Assembly: GCA_045540335.1 (NCBI GenBank)
Contig: JAZQHC010000041.1
Span: 1 to 64,000 of the forward strand
Length of the DNA: 64,000 nucleotides
Direction of reading: 5' to 3'
From: RGIG7213 sp045540335
GTDB taxonomy: Bacteria; Bacillota; Clostridia; Oscillospirales; CAG-272
Numbering within the stretch: the first letter of the stretch is position 1; every line of letters starts with the position of its first letter. Below are positions 34,013 to 42,444 of the stretch, in pieces. A program made the translations under genes and the position numbers. Under the pieces are notes generated by a model. It was not told the origin of the DNA. It ran no database searches and saw only the letters and a list, made by a program, of their open reading frames with translations.

Positions 34013-35596
34013 ATGAAAATGAGTAAAATTTTGTCACTCGTTTTGGTAGTAGCTATGGCTGTAACCTCTTTGGTTGCATGCGGCGGCGATGCTACCGACG
34101 GAACAAGCGCAGGCACATCTGCCAACGGCACCTCCGCTGACACAAGTGCAACACCCGATATTTCTGCCGAACTTAAAGGCACCTACGATATTACAATGTG
34201 GGTTTCCGAAATCGAAGGCGTTTCTGCATTGTTCCAACAACAAATCGATGCTTTTGAAGCAGCTAACCCCGGTATCGTTATTAACGCACAGATCGAAGGC
34301 GTTACCGAAGGCGACGCAGGATCTAAGGTTGTAAACGACGTTGCTACGGCACCCGACATTTACTGCTTCGCACAAGACCAGCTTGCTCGTCTTGTTCAGG
34401 CTTCCGCACTTGCTGCTCCCGGTAAGGGCGCTGCAAACACTATCATAGCAAACAACGACGCAGGTTCCGTTGCGGCTGCAACCGTTGCAGGTACACTTTA
34501 CGCTTATCCTATGACAAGCGACAACGGTTACTATATGTACTATGATAAGAGCATCATCAACGATGAAGATGCTGAAAGTCTTGAAAAGATTATCGCAGCT
34601 TGCGAAGCAAACGGCAAAAAAATCCGTTTTGCTTTGGAAAACGCTTGGTACACAGCTTCCTTCTTCTTCGCAGCAGGCTGCCATTCCAACTGGACGATGG
34701 ATGCAGAAGGCAACTTCAACGCTGTTGATGACGACTTCAACTCCGATAAGGGTCTTATCGCTATGAAGGGTATGCAGAAGCTTGCACAATCTTCCGCATA
34801 CGACAGCAACGCAGACGTATTTACAGATGCAGGCGTAGTAATCACAGGTATCTGGGCTGCTAACGATGCTGCAACACACTTTGGCGATAACCTCGGTGCT
34901 ACAGACCTTCCTTCCTTCGAAATCGACGGTAAGTCTTACCACCTCGGTTCCTACACAGGTAACAAATTGATGGGCGTTAAACCCCAATCCGACGTAAAGA
35001 AAGCAGCAGTTCTTTCTTTGCTTGCACAATACCTTACAAACGAAGAATGCCAGAATCAAAGATATGAACAGTTCCAATGGGGTCCCTCCAACAAGGCAGC
35101 ACAAGCTTCCGACGCTGTTCAATCCAACATTTCCTTGGCAGCACTTGCTAAACAGGGCGAATTCGGTGTTCCCCAAGGCCAGATCCACGGTTCTTGGTGG
35201 GATATTGCAAAGGTTCTCGGCGCTGACGCTAAAGCAGCTACAAGCGACGCAGATCTTAAAGCAGCTTTAGATGCATACAAGGCTGCAGTTGATGCAACAC
35301 TTACAATGACAGACGAACAGAAAAACGCTTGGGGCGTTATCGGCGGTATCTGCGGTACAAACTGGGATACAGACTTCCCGATGACAGAAGGTCCTGACGG
35401 CACATACACTTCTGAAGTTCTTGAACTTAAAGCAGGTCAGGAATTCAAAGTACGTCAAGGCGCATCTTGGGATGTTAACTTCGGCGTTGAATTCAACGGT
35501 GGTAACATCGTTGTTGAAGCAGACGGTAAATACAAGGTTCAACTCGTTTGGGACGGTGCTCAAACAGGTACAGTAACTTTGATCGCTGCTGAATAA
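34013..35596 (+). CDS. sugar ABC transporter binding lipoprotein with C-terminal SusE/F-like domain
   Basis: The 527-residue lipoprotein (VTSLVAC, Cys about 22) has a Thr/Ser/Gly linker and a type I extracellular solute-binding domain (about 45-425; YDITMWVSE, FEAANPGI, YAYPMTSDNGYYMYYDKS), like maltodextrin-binding MalE/MdxE. A ~90-residue C-terminal extension (WGVIGGICGTNWDTDFPM, FKVRQGASWDVNFG, YKVQLVW...TVTLI) has the pattern of SusE/SusF starch-binding domains. AGGAGG fixes the start at 34013; the frame is open to 33950. Linked to pullulanase and amylase, maltodextrin is the likeliest cargo, galacto-oligosaccharide the alternative. Its codon use is the most biased here, suggesting high expression. 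Confidence 0.88.
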   Translation: MKMSKILSLVLVVAMAVTSLVACGGDATDGTSAGTSANGTSADTSATPDISAELKGTYDITMWVSEIEGVSALFQQQIDAFEAANPGIVINAQIEGVTEGDAGSKVVNDVATAPDIYCFAQDQLARLVQASALAAPGKGAANTIIANNDAGSVAAATVAGTLYAYPMTSDNGYYMYYDKSIINDEDAESLEKIIAACEANGKKIRFALENAWYTASFFFAAGCHSNWTMDAEGNFNAVDDDFNSDKGLIAMKGMQKLAQSSAYDSNADVFTDAGVVITGIWAANDAATHFGDNLGATDLPSFEIDGKSYHLGSYTGNKLMGVKPQSDVKKAAVLSLLAQYLTNEECQNQRYEQFQWGPSNKAAQASDAVQSNISLAALAKQGEFGVPQGQIHGSWWDIAKVLGADAKAATSDADLKAALDAYKAAVDATLTMTDEQKNAWGVIGGICGTNWDTDFPMTEGPDGTYTSEVLELKAGQEFKVRQGASWDVNFGVEFNGGNIVVEADGKYKVQLVWDGAQTGTVTLIAAE

Positions 35597-35620
35597 TCTA
35601 CACGATTCGAAAAAAACGAA

Positions 35621-35650
35621 CGAACGGGGGCTTTAAAGCCCCCGCGTTCG
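35621..35650 (+). terminator. GC-rich hairpin between binding-protein and permease genes
   Basis: CGAACGGGGGCTTT pairs with AAAGCCCC-CG-CGTTCG. No T-run follows, so it more likely stops 3' exonucleases or attenuates than terminates fully, keeping binding-protein mRNA in excess over permease mRNA. Confidence 0.65.
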
Positions 35651-35654
35651 GGCA

Positions 35655-35718
35655 GAAAGGCATTGTTAGCCAACGTAAATAGGACAATGGTGCCTTTGCG
35701 TTGTCTAACAATGCTTTC
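35655..35718 (+). promoter_or_regulatory. second long stem-loop in the malE-malF-like gap
   Basis: GAAAGGCATTGTTAG-CAACG pairs with CGTTG-CTAACAATGCTTTC (about 20 bp, one mismatch and one bulge) around a ~23-base loop. It ends about 10 bp before the AAGGAG at 35729. It may be an attenuator or a stabilising structure. Confidence 0.55.
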
Positions 35719-35763
35719 TTATTACAACAAGGAGTTAGTATAAACTCGGTTTATATTCTGAAT

Positions 35764-37335
35764 ATGAAAAGATTAAACGATTTAGATTATTTAAAACTGA
35801 ATAAGGCTTCTGCTTTTTTGTACAACTTAAAGCTGTTCTTCTGCTGTATCCCGTCTTTTTTCAAAAAACTTGGTCTTAGCATATTGAATTTTTTCAAAAG
35901 TTGCGGAATTGCAGTTAAAGACGAGGTTGTGGATATTTTCACCACTTTTACAAAAGGCAACTGGGCTGTAAAGCTCTCTTTTCTTATTTTCGGTTTTGGC
36001 AATTTCTATTACGGGCAGATATTACGCGGATTACTGTTTCTTTTGTTTGAAGTAGTTTTCTTTGCTTATATGTTCGTTCCCAGCGGCGGTATTTATTGGT
36101 TTTCAAAGGTTAACTGGTTTGAAAAAGATGCTACCGTCGGCACTGTTCAAGGTAAGTTTGAATATAACATGATATACGATACTGACATTTGGATACCCGG
36201 CGACGACTCTGTTAAGGTTTTACTTTACGGTTTGTTAACGGTAATATTCATAGTTGCTTTCTTCTGCACTTGGAGAATGCAAGTAAAGCAATGCCGTATC
36301 TGTATGAACATTACTGCAAAGGGCAAAAAAATTAAAAGCGGTAAAGACGACCTTCGTTCTTTGCTTGACGACCAATTCCACAAAACGCTTCTTGCACTTC
36401 CCATAGGCGGTATTCTTATTTTTACCGTATTGCCTATTATTTACATGGTGCTTATCGCGTTTACAAGCTACGATGCCGCACACGACGGCTACGCCAACCT
36501 GTTTACTTGGGTAGGGCTTGAGCATTTCAACGAATTGTTCGATTTTGGTAAGGGCGGCTTGGGCCTTGCTTTCGGCGAGATCCTTTCTTGGACGCTTATG
36601 TGGGCTTTCTTCGCTACTTTTACCAACTACTTTCTGGGTATGTTCGTTGCAATAATGATAAACAAGAAGGGCATCAAGATAAAGAAATTCTGGCGTACCA
36701 TTCTTGTTATGACCATTGCTATTCCGCAGTTTGTTTCGCTTCTTTACGTTGCAAGGCTTTTCGACTCTTCAGGTATTATCGGAAAGCTGCTGCTTGAATG
36801 GGATATCATTCCGCAGGCAATGCAGGCTGCAAAACAATTTTCACTTTGGCAAAACCCGATATCAGCAAAAATTTTGCTTATCGTTTTAAATATTTGGGTT
36901 GGTATTCCCTACATCATGCTTATGGCAACGGGTATTCTTATGAATATCCCGCAGGATCTTTACGAATCCTCCCGTATTGACGGGGCAAGCGTATGGCAGC
37001 AGTATTCAAAAATCACGTTGCCTTATATGATGTTCGTTATGGGCCCGTACTTGTTGACGAGCTTCGTAAACAACCTTAACAACTTTAACGTAATATACCT
37101 TTTAACGCAAAACAACCAGCTTATAAATACAGAAATAGGTACGGCGGGCGGCGTTTCCGTTTGCTATACGGACCTTTTGATTACGTGGCTGTATAAAATG
37201 ACGCTTAACAGCGCAGAAAGTAAATACTATATGGCTTCGATAATCGGTATTTTGGTATTCGTTGTTGTTGCGGTACTGTCTTTGATAGTATATAATGTAA
37301 TTCCGTCAACCAGAAACGAGGAGGATTACAGATAA
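35764..37335 (+). CDS. sugar ABC transporter permease (MalF-type)
   Basis: The 523-residue product has the extended N-terminus usual in clostridial MalF proteins (KLFFCCIPSFFKKLGLSI, then membrane segments from about residue 85). The core permease domain contains the EAA-type coupling loop ESSRIDGASVWQQY and the helices FTVLPIIYMVLIAF and YLLTSFVNNLNNFNVIYLL. ATG 35764 is chosen as the likely start, but it lacks a clear ribosome site; AAGGAG at 35729-35734 is followed by no standard codon, and the frame is open back to TTG 35701. With the next two genes it forms the importer. Confidence 0.86.
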   Translation: MKRLNDLDYLKLNKASAFLYNLKLFFCCIPSFFKKLGLSILNFFKSCGIAVKDEVVDIFTTFTKGNWAVKLSFLIFGFGNFYYGQILRGLLFLLFEVVFFAYMFVPSGGIYWFSKVNWFEKDATVGTVQGKFEYNMIYDTDIWIPGDDSVKVLLYGLLTVIFIVAFFCTWRMQVKQCRICMNITAKGKKIKSGKDDLRSLLDDQFHKTLLALPIGGILIFTVLPIIYMVLIAFTSYDAAHDGYANLFTWVGLEHFNELFDFGKGGLGLAFGEILSWTLMWAFFATFTNYFLGMFVAIMINKKGIKIKKFWRTILVMTIAIPQFVSLLYVARLFDSSGIIGKLLLEWDIIPQAMQAAKQFSLWQNPISAKILLIVLNIWVGIPYIMLMATGILMNIPQDLYESSRIDGASVWQQYSKITLPYMMFVMGPYLLTSFVNNLNNFNVIYLLTQNNQLINTEIGTAGGVSVCYTDLLITWLYKMTLNSAESKYYMASIIGILVFVVVAVLSLIVYNVIPSTRNEEDYR

Positions 37336-38219
37336 TGAAGAAAACGAATAATAACACGATAAGGAAAACCGGTCTTGGTGCAAAAGCCAGCAGAAGATTG
37401 GGTAATGCCGTTGTTTACGCGCTTCTTATCCTTATGACTTTAATATGGATGTTTCCGTTTTTCGGTATCGTTTTGGAATCCTTCAGGGTTGAGTACACAG
37501 GACAGGTTAGTTATCTGTGGCCTAAGGAATTCGGGCTTGACAACTACGTAAGATTGTTTAAAGAAACGGACTTTCTTATCTGGTTTAAAAACACGGCTAT
37601 AATGGGCGTTGCAACGGCTGTTTTGCAGACGTTCTTCGTTCTTTCAATGAGTTACGTTTTATCAAGATTAAGATTCAACGGAAGAAAAACGTTGATGAAT
37701 CTTATGCTTATCCTCGGAATGTTCCCCGGATTTCTTACGATGATTCTTATCTACAAGGTATTTACCGATTTGGGGCTTACCTTGCAGATGGCACCTTTGG
37801 GCTTGATTATCGTATATTGCGCAAGCAGCGGTATGGGATATTACGTATCTAAAGGCTTCTTTGATACGATTCCGAAAAGCTTGGATGAGGCGGCAAGGGT
37901 TGACGGGGCTACCCGTTGGCAGGTATTCTACAAGGTTATCATGCCTTTATCCAAACCGATCGTCATTTATACGGTTCTTATGGGCTTTATGGCTCCCTGG
38001 GGGGACTTTATGCTTGCAAGTTACCTCATTCACGAAAACAGCGCAGGTATGAACGTTGCCGTTGGTATGTTTGAATGGCTTTCAAAAACTGTATTGAACA
38101 CTAACTACACTATGTTCTGTGCGGCAGGCGTTATTGTGGCTATTCCTGTTACTATCGTATTCCTTTGCTTGCAAAAGTATTACGTTGAAGGTGTAACAGG
38201 CGGGGCTGTGAAAGGATAA
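37335..38219 (+). CDS. sugar ABC transporter permease (MalG-type)
   Basis: The 294-residue product has six helices and the MalG-family features: an N-terminal helix FFGIVLESFR region, the EAA loop EAARVDGATRWQVF, and the conserved MAPWGDFMLASYL segment near the C-terminus. The start codon overlaps the MalF-type stop (TAATG), with AGGAGG upstream, so the two subunits are translationally coupled and should be made in equal amounts. The ATPase gene follows after 12 bp. Confidence 0.92.
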   Translation: MKKTNNNTIRKTGLGAKASRRLGNAVVYALLILMTLIWMFPFFGIVLESFRVEYTGQVSYLWPKEFGLDNYVRLFKETDFLIWFKNTAIMGVATAVLQTFFVLSMSYVLSRLRFNGRKTLMNLMLILGMFPGFLTMILIYKVFTDLGLTLQMAPLGLIIVYCASSGMGYYVSKGFFDTIPKSLDEAARVDGATRWQVFYKVIMPLSKPIVIYTVLMGFMAPWGDFMLASYLIHENSAGMNVAVGMFEWLSKTVLNTNYTMFCAAGVIVAIPVTIVFLCLQKYYVEGVTGGAVKG

Positions 38220-38231
38220 AAGGAGAATAAT

Positions 38232-39356
38232 ATGGCTTCAGTAAAATTAACTAATGTTAAAAAAATATACGGCAAAGATACGGTTGCGGTAGATAACTTT
38301 AACCTTGATATTGCCGATAAAGAATTTATAGTTTTCGTTGGTCCTTCGGGCTGCGGTAAATCTACAACCCTGCGTATGATAGCAGGATTGGAGGATATTT
38401 CAGGCGGTACTGTTGAAATAGACGGCGTTGTAGTTAACGACCTTCAGCCGCGCGACCGCGATATTGCGATGGTTTTCCAAAACTACGCGCTTTATCCGCA
38501 CCTTACCGTATTTGAAAACATGGCGTTCAGCTTAAGATTGAAAAAAGTTCCGCAGGACGTTGTTTATGAAAAGGTAACTGCCGCCGCTGAAATACTTGGC
38601 ATTACAGATTATCTTACAAGAAAACCGCGTGCGCTTTCGGGCGGTCAAAGACAGCGTGTTGCTATCGGCCGTGCAATGGTGCGCGACAGTAAGGTTTTCC
38701 TTATGGACGAACCGCTTTCAAACCTTGATGCTAAATTGAGAAACCAGATGAGGGCGGAAATAATCCTTCTTCGCCAAAAGATAGATACAACGTTTATTTA
38801 CGTAACGCACGACCAGACAGAGGCTATGACCCTTGGCGACCGTATCGTTATTATGAAAGACGGATTTATTCAACAGGTTGGTACACCTACGGAAGTATTC
38901 GATATGCCCGACAACCTTTTCGTTGCTGAATTTATCGGTGCACCGAAGATGAACACCATAAAGACCGACCTTGTTTATGAAAACGGAAAGTATTACGTAA
39001 CCCCTTACGGCGCAAAGATAGAAGTAACGGGCAAAAAGGCAGATATGCTTAAGGAAAAGGGCATTACAAGCCGCCAGATAATTCTTGGTGTTCGCCCCGA
39101 GCACTTCGTTCTTGCAGATGCAAACGACAAGGGTGCTATTTCCTGCACTATCAAGGTTAACGAAATGATGGGCAGCGAACTTCATTTGCACGTTGAAGAA
39201 GAAAACAAAGACAGGCTTATCGTTCGCATTCCCACTATCACGCTTGATGATGAACAAAGAAAGTCGCTTGTATTCGGCGCAACGATAAACGTTACATTTG
39301 AAGGTAAGGTAATGCACTTCTTCGATCCTCAAACGGAAAGAAACCTTCTTGCATAA
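38232..39356 (+). CDS. sugar ABC transporter ATPase (MsmX/UgpC-type)
   Basis: The 374-residue protein has all nucleotide-binding motifs (Walker A GPSGCGKST, signature LSGGQRQR, Walker B FLMDEPLSNLD, H-loop VTHDQTEAM) and the C-terminal OB/MOBE regulatory domain (about 240-374) of carbohydrate importers (CUT1). It energises the MalF/G-type pair. In many Firmicutes this ATPase is shared by several importers, but here it is encoded with its own permeases. AAAGGAG precedes the ATG. A strong terminator follows. Confidence 0.93.
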   Translation: MASVKLTNVKKIYGKDTVAVDNFNLDIADKEFIVFVGPSGCGKSTTLRMIAGLEDISGGTVEIDGVVVNDLQPRDRDIAMVFQNYALYPHLTVFENMAFSLRLKKVPQDVVYEKVTAAAEILGITDYLTRKPRALSGGQRQRVAIGRAMVRDSKVFLMDEPLSNLDAKLRNQMRAEIILLRQKIDTTFIYVTHDQTEAMTLGDRIVIMKDGFIQQVGTPTEVFDMPDNLFVAEFIGAPKMNTIKTDLVYENGKYYVTPYGAKIEVTGKKADMLKEKGITSRQIILGVRPEHFVLADANDKGAISCTIKVNEMMGSELHLHVEEENKDRLIVRIPTITLDDEQRKSLVFGATINVTFEGKVMHFFDPQTERNLLA

Positions 39357-39404
39357 CACAATTTCCCGATAGATATTGCTTTCGGGTTACAGATGGCAGC
39401 AAAA

Positions 39405-39434
39405 AGCCGATATGGAAAATTAACCATATCGGCT
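39405..39434 (+). terminator. terminator of the sugar ABC operon
   Basis: AGCCGATATGG pairs with CCATATCGGCT around an 8-base loop, followed by TTTTTT, about 50 bp after the ATPase stop. Confidence 0.9.
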
Positions 39435-39506
39435 TTTTTAACCGATTCGCCAATGAAAAGGCGCGTATTTTTTTGCACATAAATATTTTTATACAAACAA
39501 AAAAAG

Positions 39507-39533
39507 GCGTTGTGTTTTTATAAAACACAACGC
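39507..39533. terminator. bidirectional terminator between convergent operons
   Basis: GCGTTGTGTTTT pairs with AAAACACAACGC and is flanked by an A-run on one side and a T-run on the other. It separates the rightward sugar operon from the leftward aminotransferase. Confidence 0.9.
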
Positions 39534-39538
39534 TTTTT

Positions 39539-40717
39539 TTATTTATTTTCTGATTTTAATTTATCGGTAAAAAGCTTTATTCTTTCAAGTGCTTTCGTAA
39601 GGTGCTTTACAGAATATGCATAGGATATTCTTGCATAACCTTCGCCGCACGCACCGAATGCCGTACCGGGTACTATTGCAACGCCGTATTCGTGCAAAAG
39701 CCGTTCGCAAAATTCTTCACTGCCCATGCCGAAAGCACCGACGTTAGGAAATACGTAAAACGCCCCTTCGGGTACGAAGCAGGGTATTCCGCAATCCTTC
39801 AAGCCTTGAACGACCAGATTTCTTCTTCTGTCGTATTCAGCCTTCATCATTTCTATATCGCCGTCGCCGTTTTTCAACGCTTCTATTGCGGCAAGCTGAG
39901 ACGTTGTAGGCGCACACATTATCGCGTATTGATGTATTTTAAGCATTTGCTCGGTAATAGGCTTTGGCGCACATACAAAGCCCAAGCGCCAGCCCGTCAT
40001 CGAGTAGGCTTTTGAAAAACCGCCTACAAGCACGGTTCTTTCCCACATGCCGTCTATATTGGCAATAGAGGTATGCTTTTTGCCGTACGTTAATTCGCCG
40101 TATATTTCATCACTTAACACGATAATATTCGTATCTTTTAAAACGTCTGCTATTTCTTGAAGCTCTTCCCTTGTCATTATTGCACCCGTAGGATTATTGG
40201 GGAAGGGCAGAACAAGCATTTTCGTTTTAGGGGTAATAGCGGCCTTCAATTTTTCTGCCGTTAATTTAAAGCCTTCGTCTTCCGTTGTATTGATAGTTAC
40301 GGGAACGCCGCCCGCAAGTGAAACTATCGGGCTGTAACAAACGAACGACGGTTCAGGCACGATTACCTCGTCGCCGTTGTCAACTATGGCGCGCACGGCG
40401 ATATCTATCGCTTCACTGCCGCCTACCGTTACAGTTATTTCATTTTTTGGTTCGTAGGGTAAAGAAAATCTTCTGTTAAGATAATTTGATATTTCTACCC
40501 TTAATTCCATCGTTCCTGCGTTAGATGTGTAGTACGTATAACCTCTTTCAAGCGAAAGTATTCCCGCATCTCTTACATGCCACGGTGTAGGAAAATCGGG
40601 TTGACCCACGGTTAAGGATATTACATCCTTCATTGTTTCGAGAAGGTCGAAAAATTTTCTTATTCCCGAGGGTTTTATTTCCTTTGCTTTATTTGATAAT
40701 GCCTTTTCGTAATCCAT
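39539..40717 (-). CDS. class I/II pyridoxal-phosphate aminotransferase
   Basis: The 392-residue enzyme shows the fold-type I aspartate-aminotransferase pattern: SLTVGQPDFPTP near the N-terminus, YTSNAGTMELR, FPNNPTGA (Asn binding PLP), LSDEIYGELTY (Asp/Tyr), the PLP-Lys in GGFSKAYSMTGWR, and YARISYAYS (substrate Arg). Likely substrates are aromatic, aspartate- or alanine-type amino acids and 2-oxoglutarate; the exact one cannot be read. Its start overlaps the stop of the Lrp/AsnC regulator (TAATG), as often seen when the regulator senses the amino acid handled by the enzyme. Cytoplasmic. Confidence 0.92.
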   Translation of the reverse strand: MDYEKALSNKAKEIKPSGIRKFFDLLETMKDVISLTVGQPDFPTPWHVRDAGILSLERGYTYYTSNAGTMELRVEISNYLNRRFSLPYEPKNEITVTVGGSEAIDIAVRAIVDNGDEVIVPEPSFVCYSPIVSLAGGVPVTINTTEDEGFKLTAEKLKAAITPKTKMLVLPFPNNPTGAIMTREELQEIADVLKDTNIIVLSDEIYGELTYGKKHTSIANIDGMWERTVLVGGFSKAYSMTGWRLGFVCAPKPITEQMLKIHQYAIMCAPTTSQLAAIEALKNGDGDIEMMKAEYDRRRNLVVQGLKDCGIPCFVPEGAFYVFPNVGAFGMGSEEFCERLLHEYGVAIVPGTAFGACGEGYARISYAYSVKHLTKALERIKLFTDKLKSENK

Positions 40718-41193
40718 TAAAGACAGCTTTCCCTCATATCTACTTCGCCTGCGCCGTAGATAAGGCCTTTATCTTTATAGCGGCGAAGCACAAAATGTGT
40801 GGCTGTTGCTACGACGCTTTCCATGGGCGCAAGCTTTTCTGCTACGAAAAAGGCAACCTCGCGCATTGTTTTGCCTTCGATTATTACGGCAAGGTCGAAC
40901 CCGCCGGACATAAGATACAAGCTTTGCACCTCGGGATAATTATATATTTTTTCTGCAACGCGGTCGAATCCCAATTCTCTTTGGGGGGTTATTTTCAATT
41001 CGATAAGCGCGGTAACGTACTCTCTATCGGTTTTATCCCAGTCGATAATAGCCTTATAGCCTACTATCGTGCCGTTTTTTTCACATTCTTCGATTATATT
41101 CTTTACATCTCCCGTTTCTTTTTTAAGCATTGCGCTTATCATTTCAGGAGTAAATCTGGCATCGTTTTCCAGAAGCTTCAATATTTCATTCAT
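40717..41193 (-). CDS. Lrp/AsnC family transcriptional regulator
   Basis: The 158-residue product has an N-terminal winged helix (MNEILKLLENDARFTPEMISAML...) and a C-terminal RAM/AsnC ligand-binding domain (VTALIELKITPQRELGFDRVAEKI, LYLMSGGFDLAVIIEGKTM). It is coupled by overlaps to the WG-repeat gene upstream (ATGA) and the aminotransferase downstream (TAATG). It probably senses an amino acid and controls local or wider nitrogen genes. Confidence 0.88.
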   Translation of the reverse strand: MNEILKLLENDARFTPEMISAMLKKETGDVKNIIEECEKNGTIVGYKAIIDWDKTDREYVTALIELKITPQRELGFDRVAEKIYNYPEVQSLYLMSGGFDLAVIIEGKTMREVAFFVAEKLAPMESVVATATHFVLRRYKDKGLIYGAGEVDMRESCL

Positions 41194-42395
41194 TTTTCTG
41201 CACTCCCTTCAAGTGAGATTTTTGCAAACGCCGTCCAGCCTGTGGTTTCGCTATACGCAATAAACACGCCTTCGCAGCATTCGGTTATATGCGCGTATTC
41301 AAACGGAATTACAGTATTTCCGTTAATATCTATAACGCCTTTGCCTTCTTTTGTGCCCACTACCGCAAGCCCTTCGCAATACGGCGTTGCGTACGTGTAG
41401 GTATTGATATCGGTTATCCAGTCGCCTTTTATTGCATAAAATCCGTATTTATCGTTTTTTTGCAGCAATAAACGTTGGTTTGAATAAGAAATAAGGTTTA
41501 AACCGCCTTGAAGCTTAAATTCTTTATGGGTTTGGGTATTAACCAAAATATCCATATCCTCTATTACTTTATTCTTATGCGTTTTAATATTTCTTACCAT
41601 TACCCAACCGCTGTCGGGATATTTTGCGCCAAGGCTGTAAATATTATTTTGCCCTATCTCGTAATATCCGTGTTCGGTTGCGTTATACGATTGCACACCG
41701 TTTGCAAATGATTTCGGATAATTGAAATAATACTTTATTTCGTTTTTGTCGCCCGCTTTTTCAAGCGCGCCGTTTTCTATAACGTAATTTTCGCCGTTGA
41801 TAACGAATATCGGTTTTCCTTGGCTTGTTCTTTCATAGGGAAGGGCATCAAACCTTCCTTCAAAAAGCGGCAAGGCAACCGTTCCGTCGCTGTTATATAC
41901 TATCGTGCCATTTTCATCAGACGATATGATATATCCCATATAAAGCTCTGCCGAATAAAGCACGCTTTCCAATGTTTGATACAAAAATTCTCTTGATGCG
42001 GAGGCGCCGGTTTTTTTCACCTTTACATCGGGCTTATACACCGTTGAAAATTCGTATGAAGAATTAAACTTTATCGGCAATTTAACGATAATATCGCTTT
42101 CGGGATTAAAAATATCGCTGCTGATTTTATTGTTTTTGTTGTTAAGATATTCCTCTGCGGTCGGAATTTCTATTTTCTGCTGCTCGTCTTCTTGCGGAAT
42201 ATCCTGCTGCGGAGGTGTTTGTGAAGTATCCTCGTGTGGGGGATATTGTACGGGTGGATACGTTTCATCTTCATATCTTTTTATAAAAGCGATATCGTAG
42301 TATCCCTCTGCGTACAATACAGCCGCCAATACTGCTGCGCACATCAAAATGACGCAAAATACGGTTATTATGATTTTTTTTCCCGTTTCGAGCAA
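41190..42395 (-). CDS. membrane-anchored WG-repeat protein
   Basis: The 401-residue product has one N-terminal helix (IIITVFCVILMCAAVLAAVLY), a Pro/Gln/Asp-rich linker (about 40-75) and an extracytoplasmic region with WG-type beta repeats (EGRFDALPYERTSQGKPIFVING, LLLQKNDKYGFYAIKGDWI, AVVGTKEGKGVIDINGNTVIPFEY). WG repeats are structural modules of unknown ligand. The start is TTG 42395, with AAAGGAG upstream, 37 bp after gyrA. Family members are common as surface or spore-associated proteins in Clostridia, but no role is assigned. Confidence 0.8.
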   Translation of the reverse strand: MLETGKKIIITVFCVILMCAAVLAAVLYAEGYYDIAFIKRYEDETYPPVQYPPHEDTSQTPPQQDIPQEDEQQKIEIPTAEEYLNNKNNKISSDIFNPESDIIVKLPIKFNSSYEFSTVYKPDVKVKKTGASASREFLYQTLESVLYSAELYMGYIISSDENGTIVYNSDGTVALPLFEGRFDALPYERTSQGKPIFVINGENYVIENGALEKAGDKNEIKYYFNYPKSFANGVQSYNATEHGYYEIGQNNIYSLGAKYPDSGWVMVRNIKTHKNKVIEDMDILVNTQTHKEFKLQGGLNLISYSNQRLLLQKNDKYGFYAIKGDWITDINTYTYATPYCEGLAVVGTKEGKGVIDINGNTVIPFEYAHITECCEGVFIAYSETTGWTAFAKISLEGSAEK

Positions 42396-42419
42396 GGTTC
42401 AAAGCACTCCTTTTAAAGG

Positions 42420-42444
42420 GATGCGGAATTTATTATTCCGCATC
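42420..42444 (-). terminator. hairpin overlapping the gyrA stop
   Basis: GATGCGGAAT pairs with ATTCCGCATC around AATAA and spans the gyrA stop codon. It is followed by CCCTTTTAAAAGG rather than a T-run, so partial termination or 3'-end protection is more likely than a full stop. Confidence 0.45.

Noticed and set aside
34034..35188. 384-codon minus-strand frame antisense to the sugar-binding protein gene
   Set aside because: A shadow caused by the strong codon bias of the sense gene; its Cys/Val-rich product has no family features.
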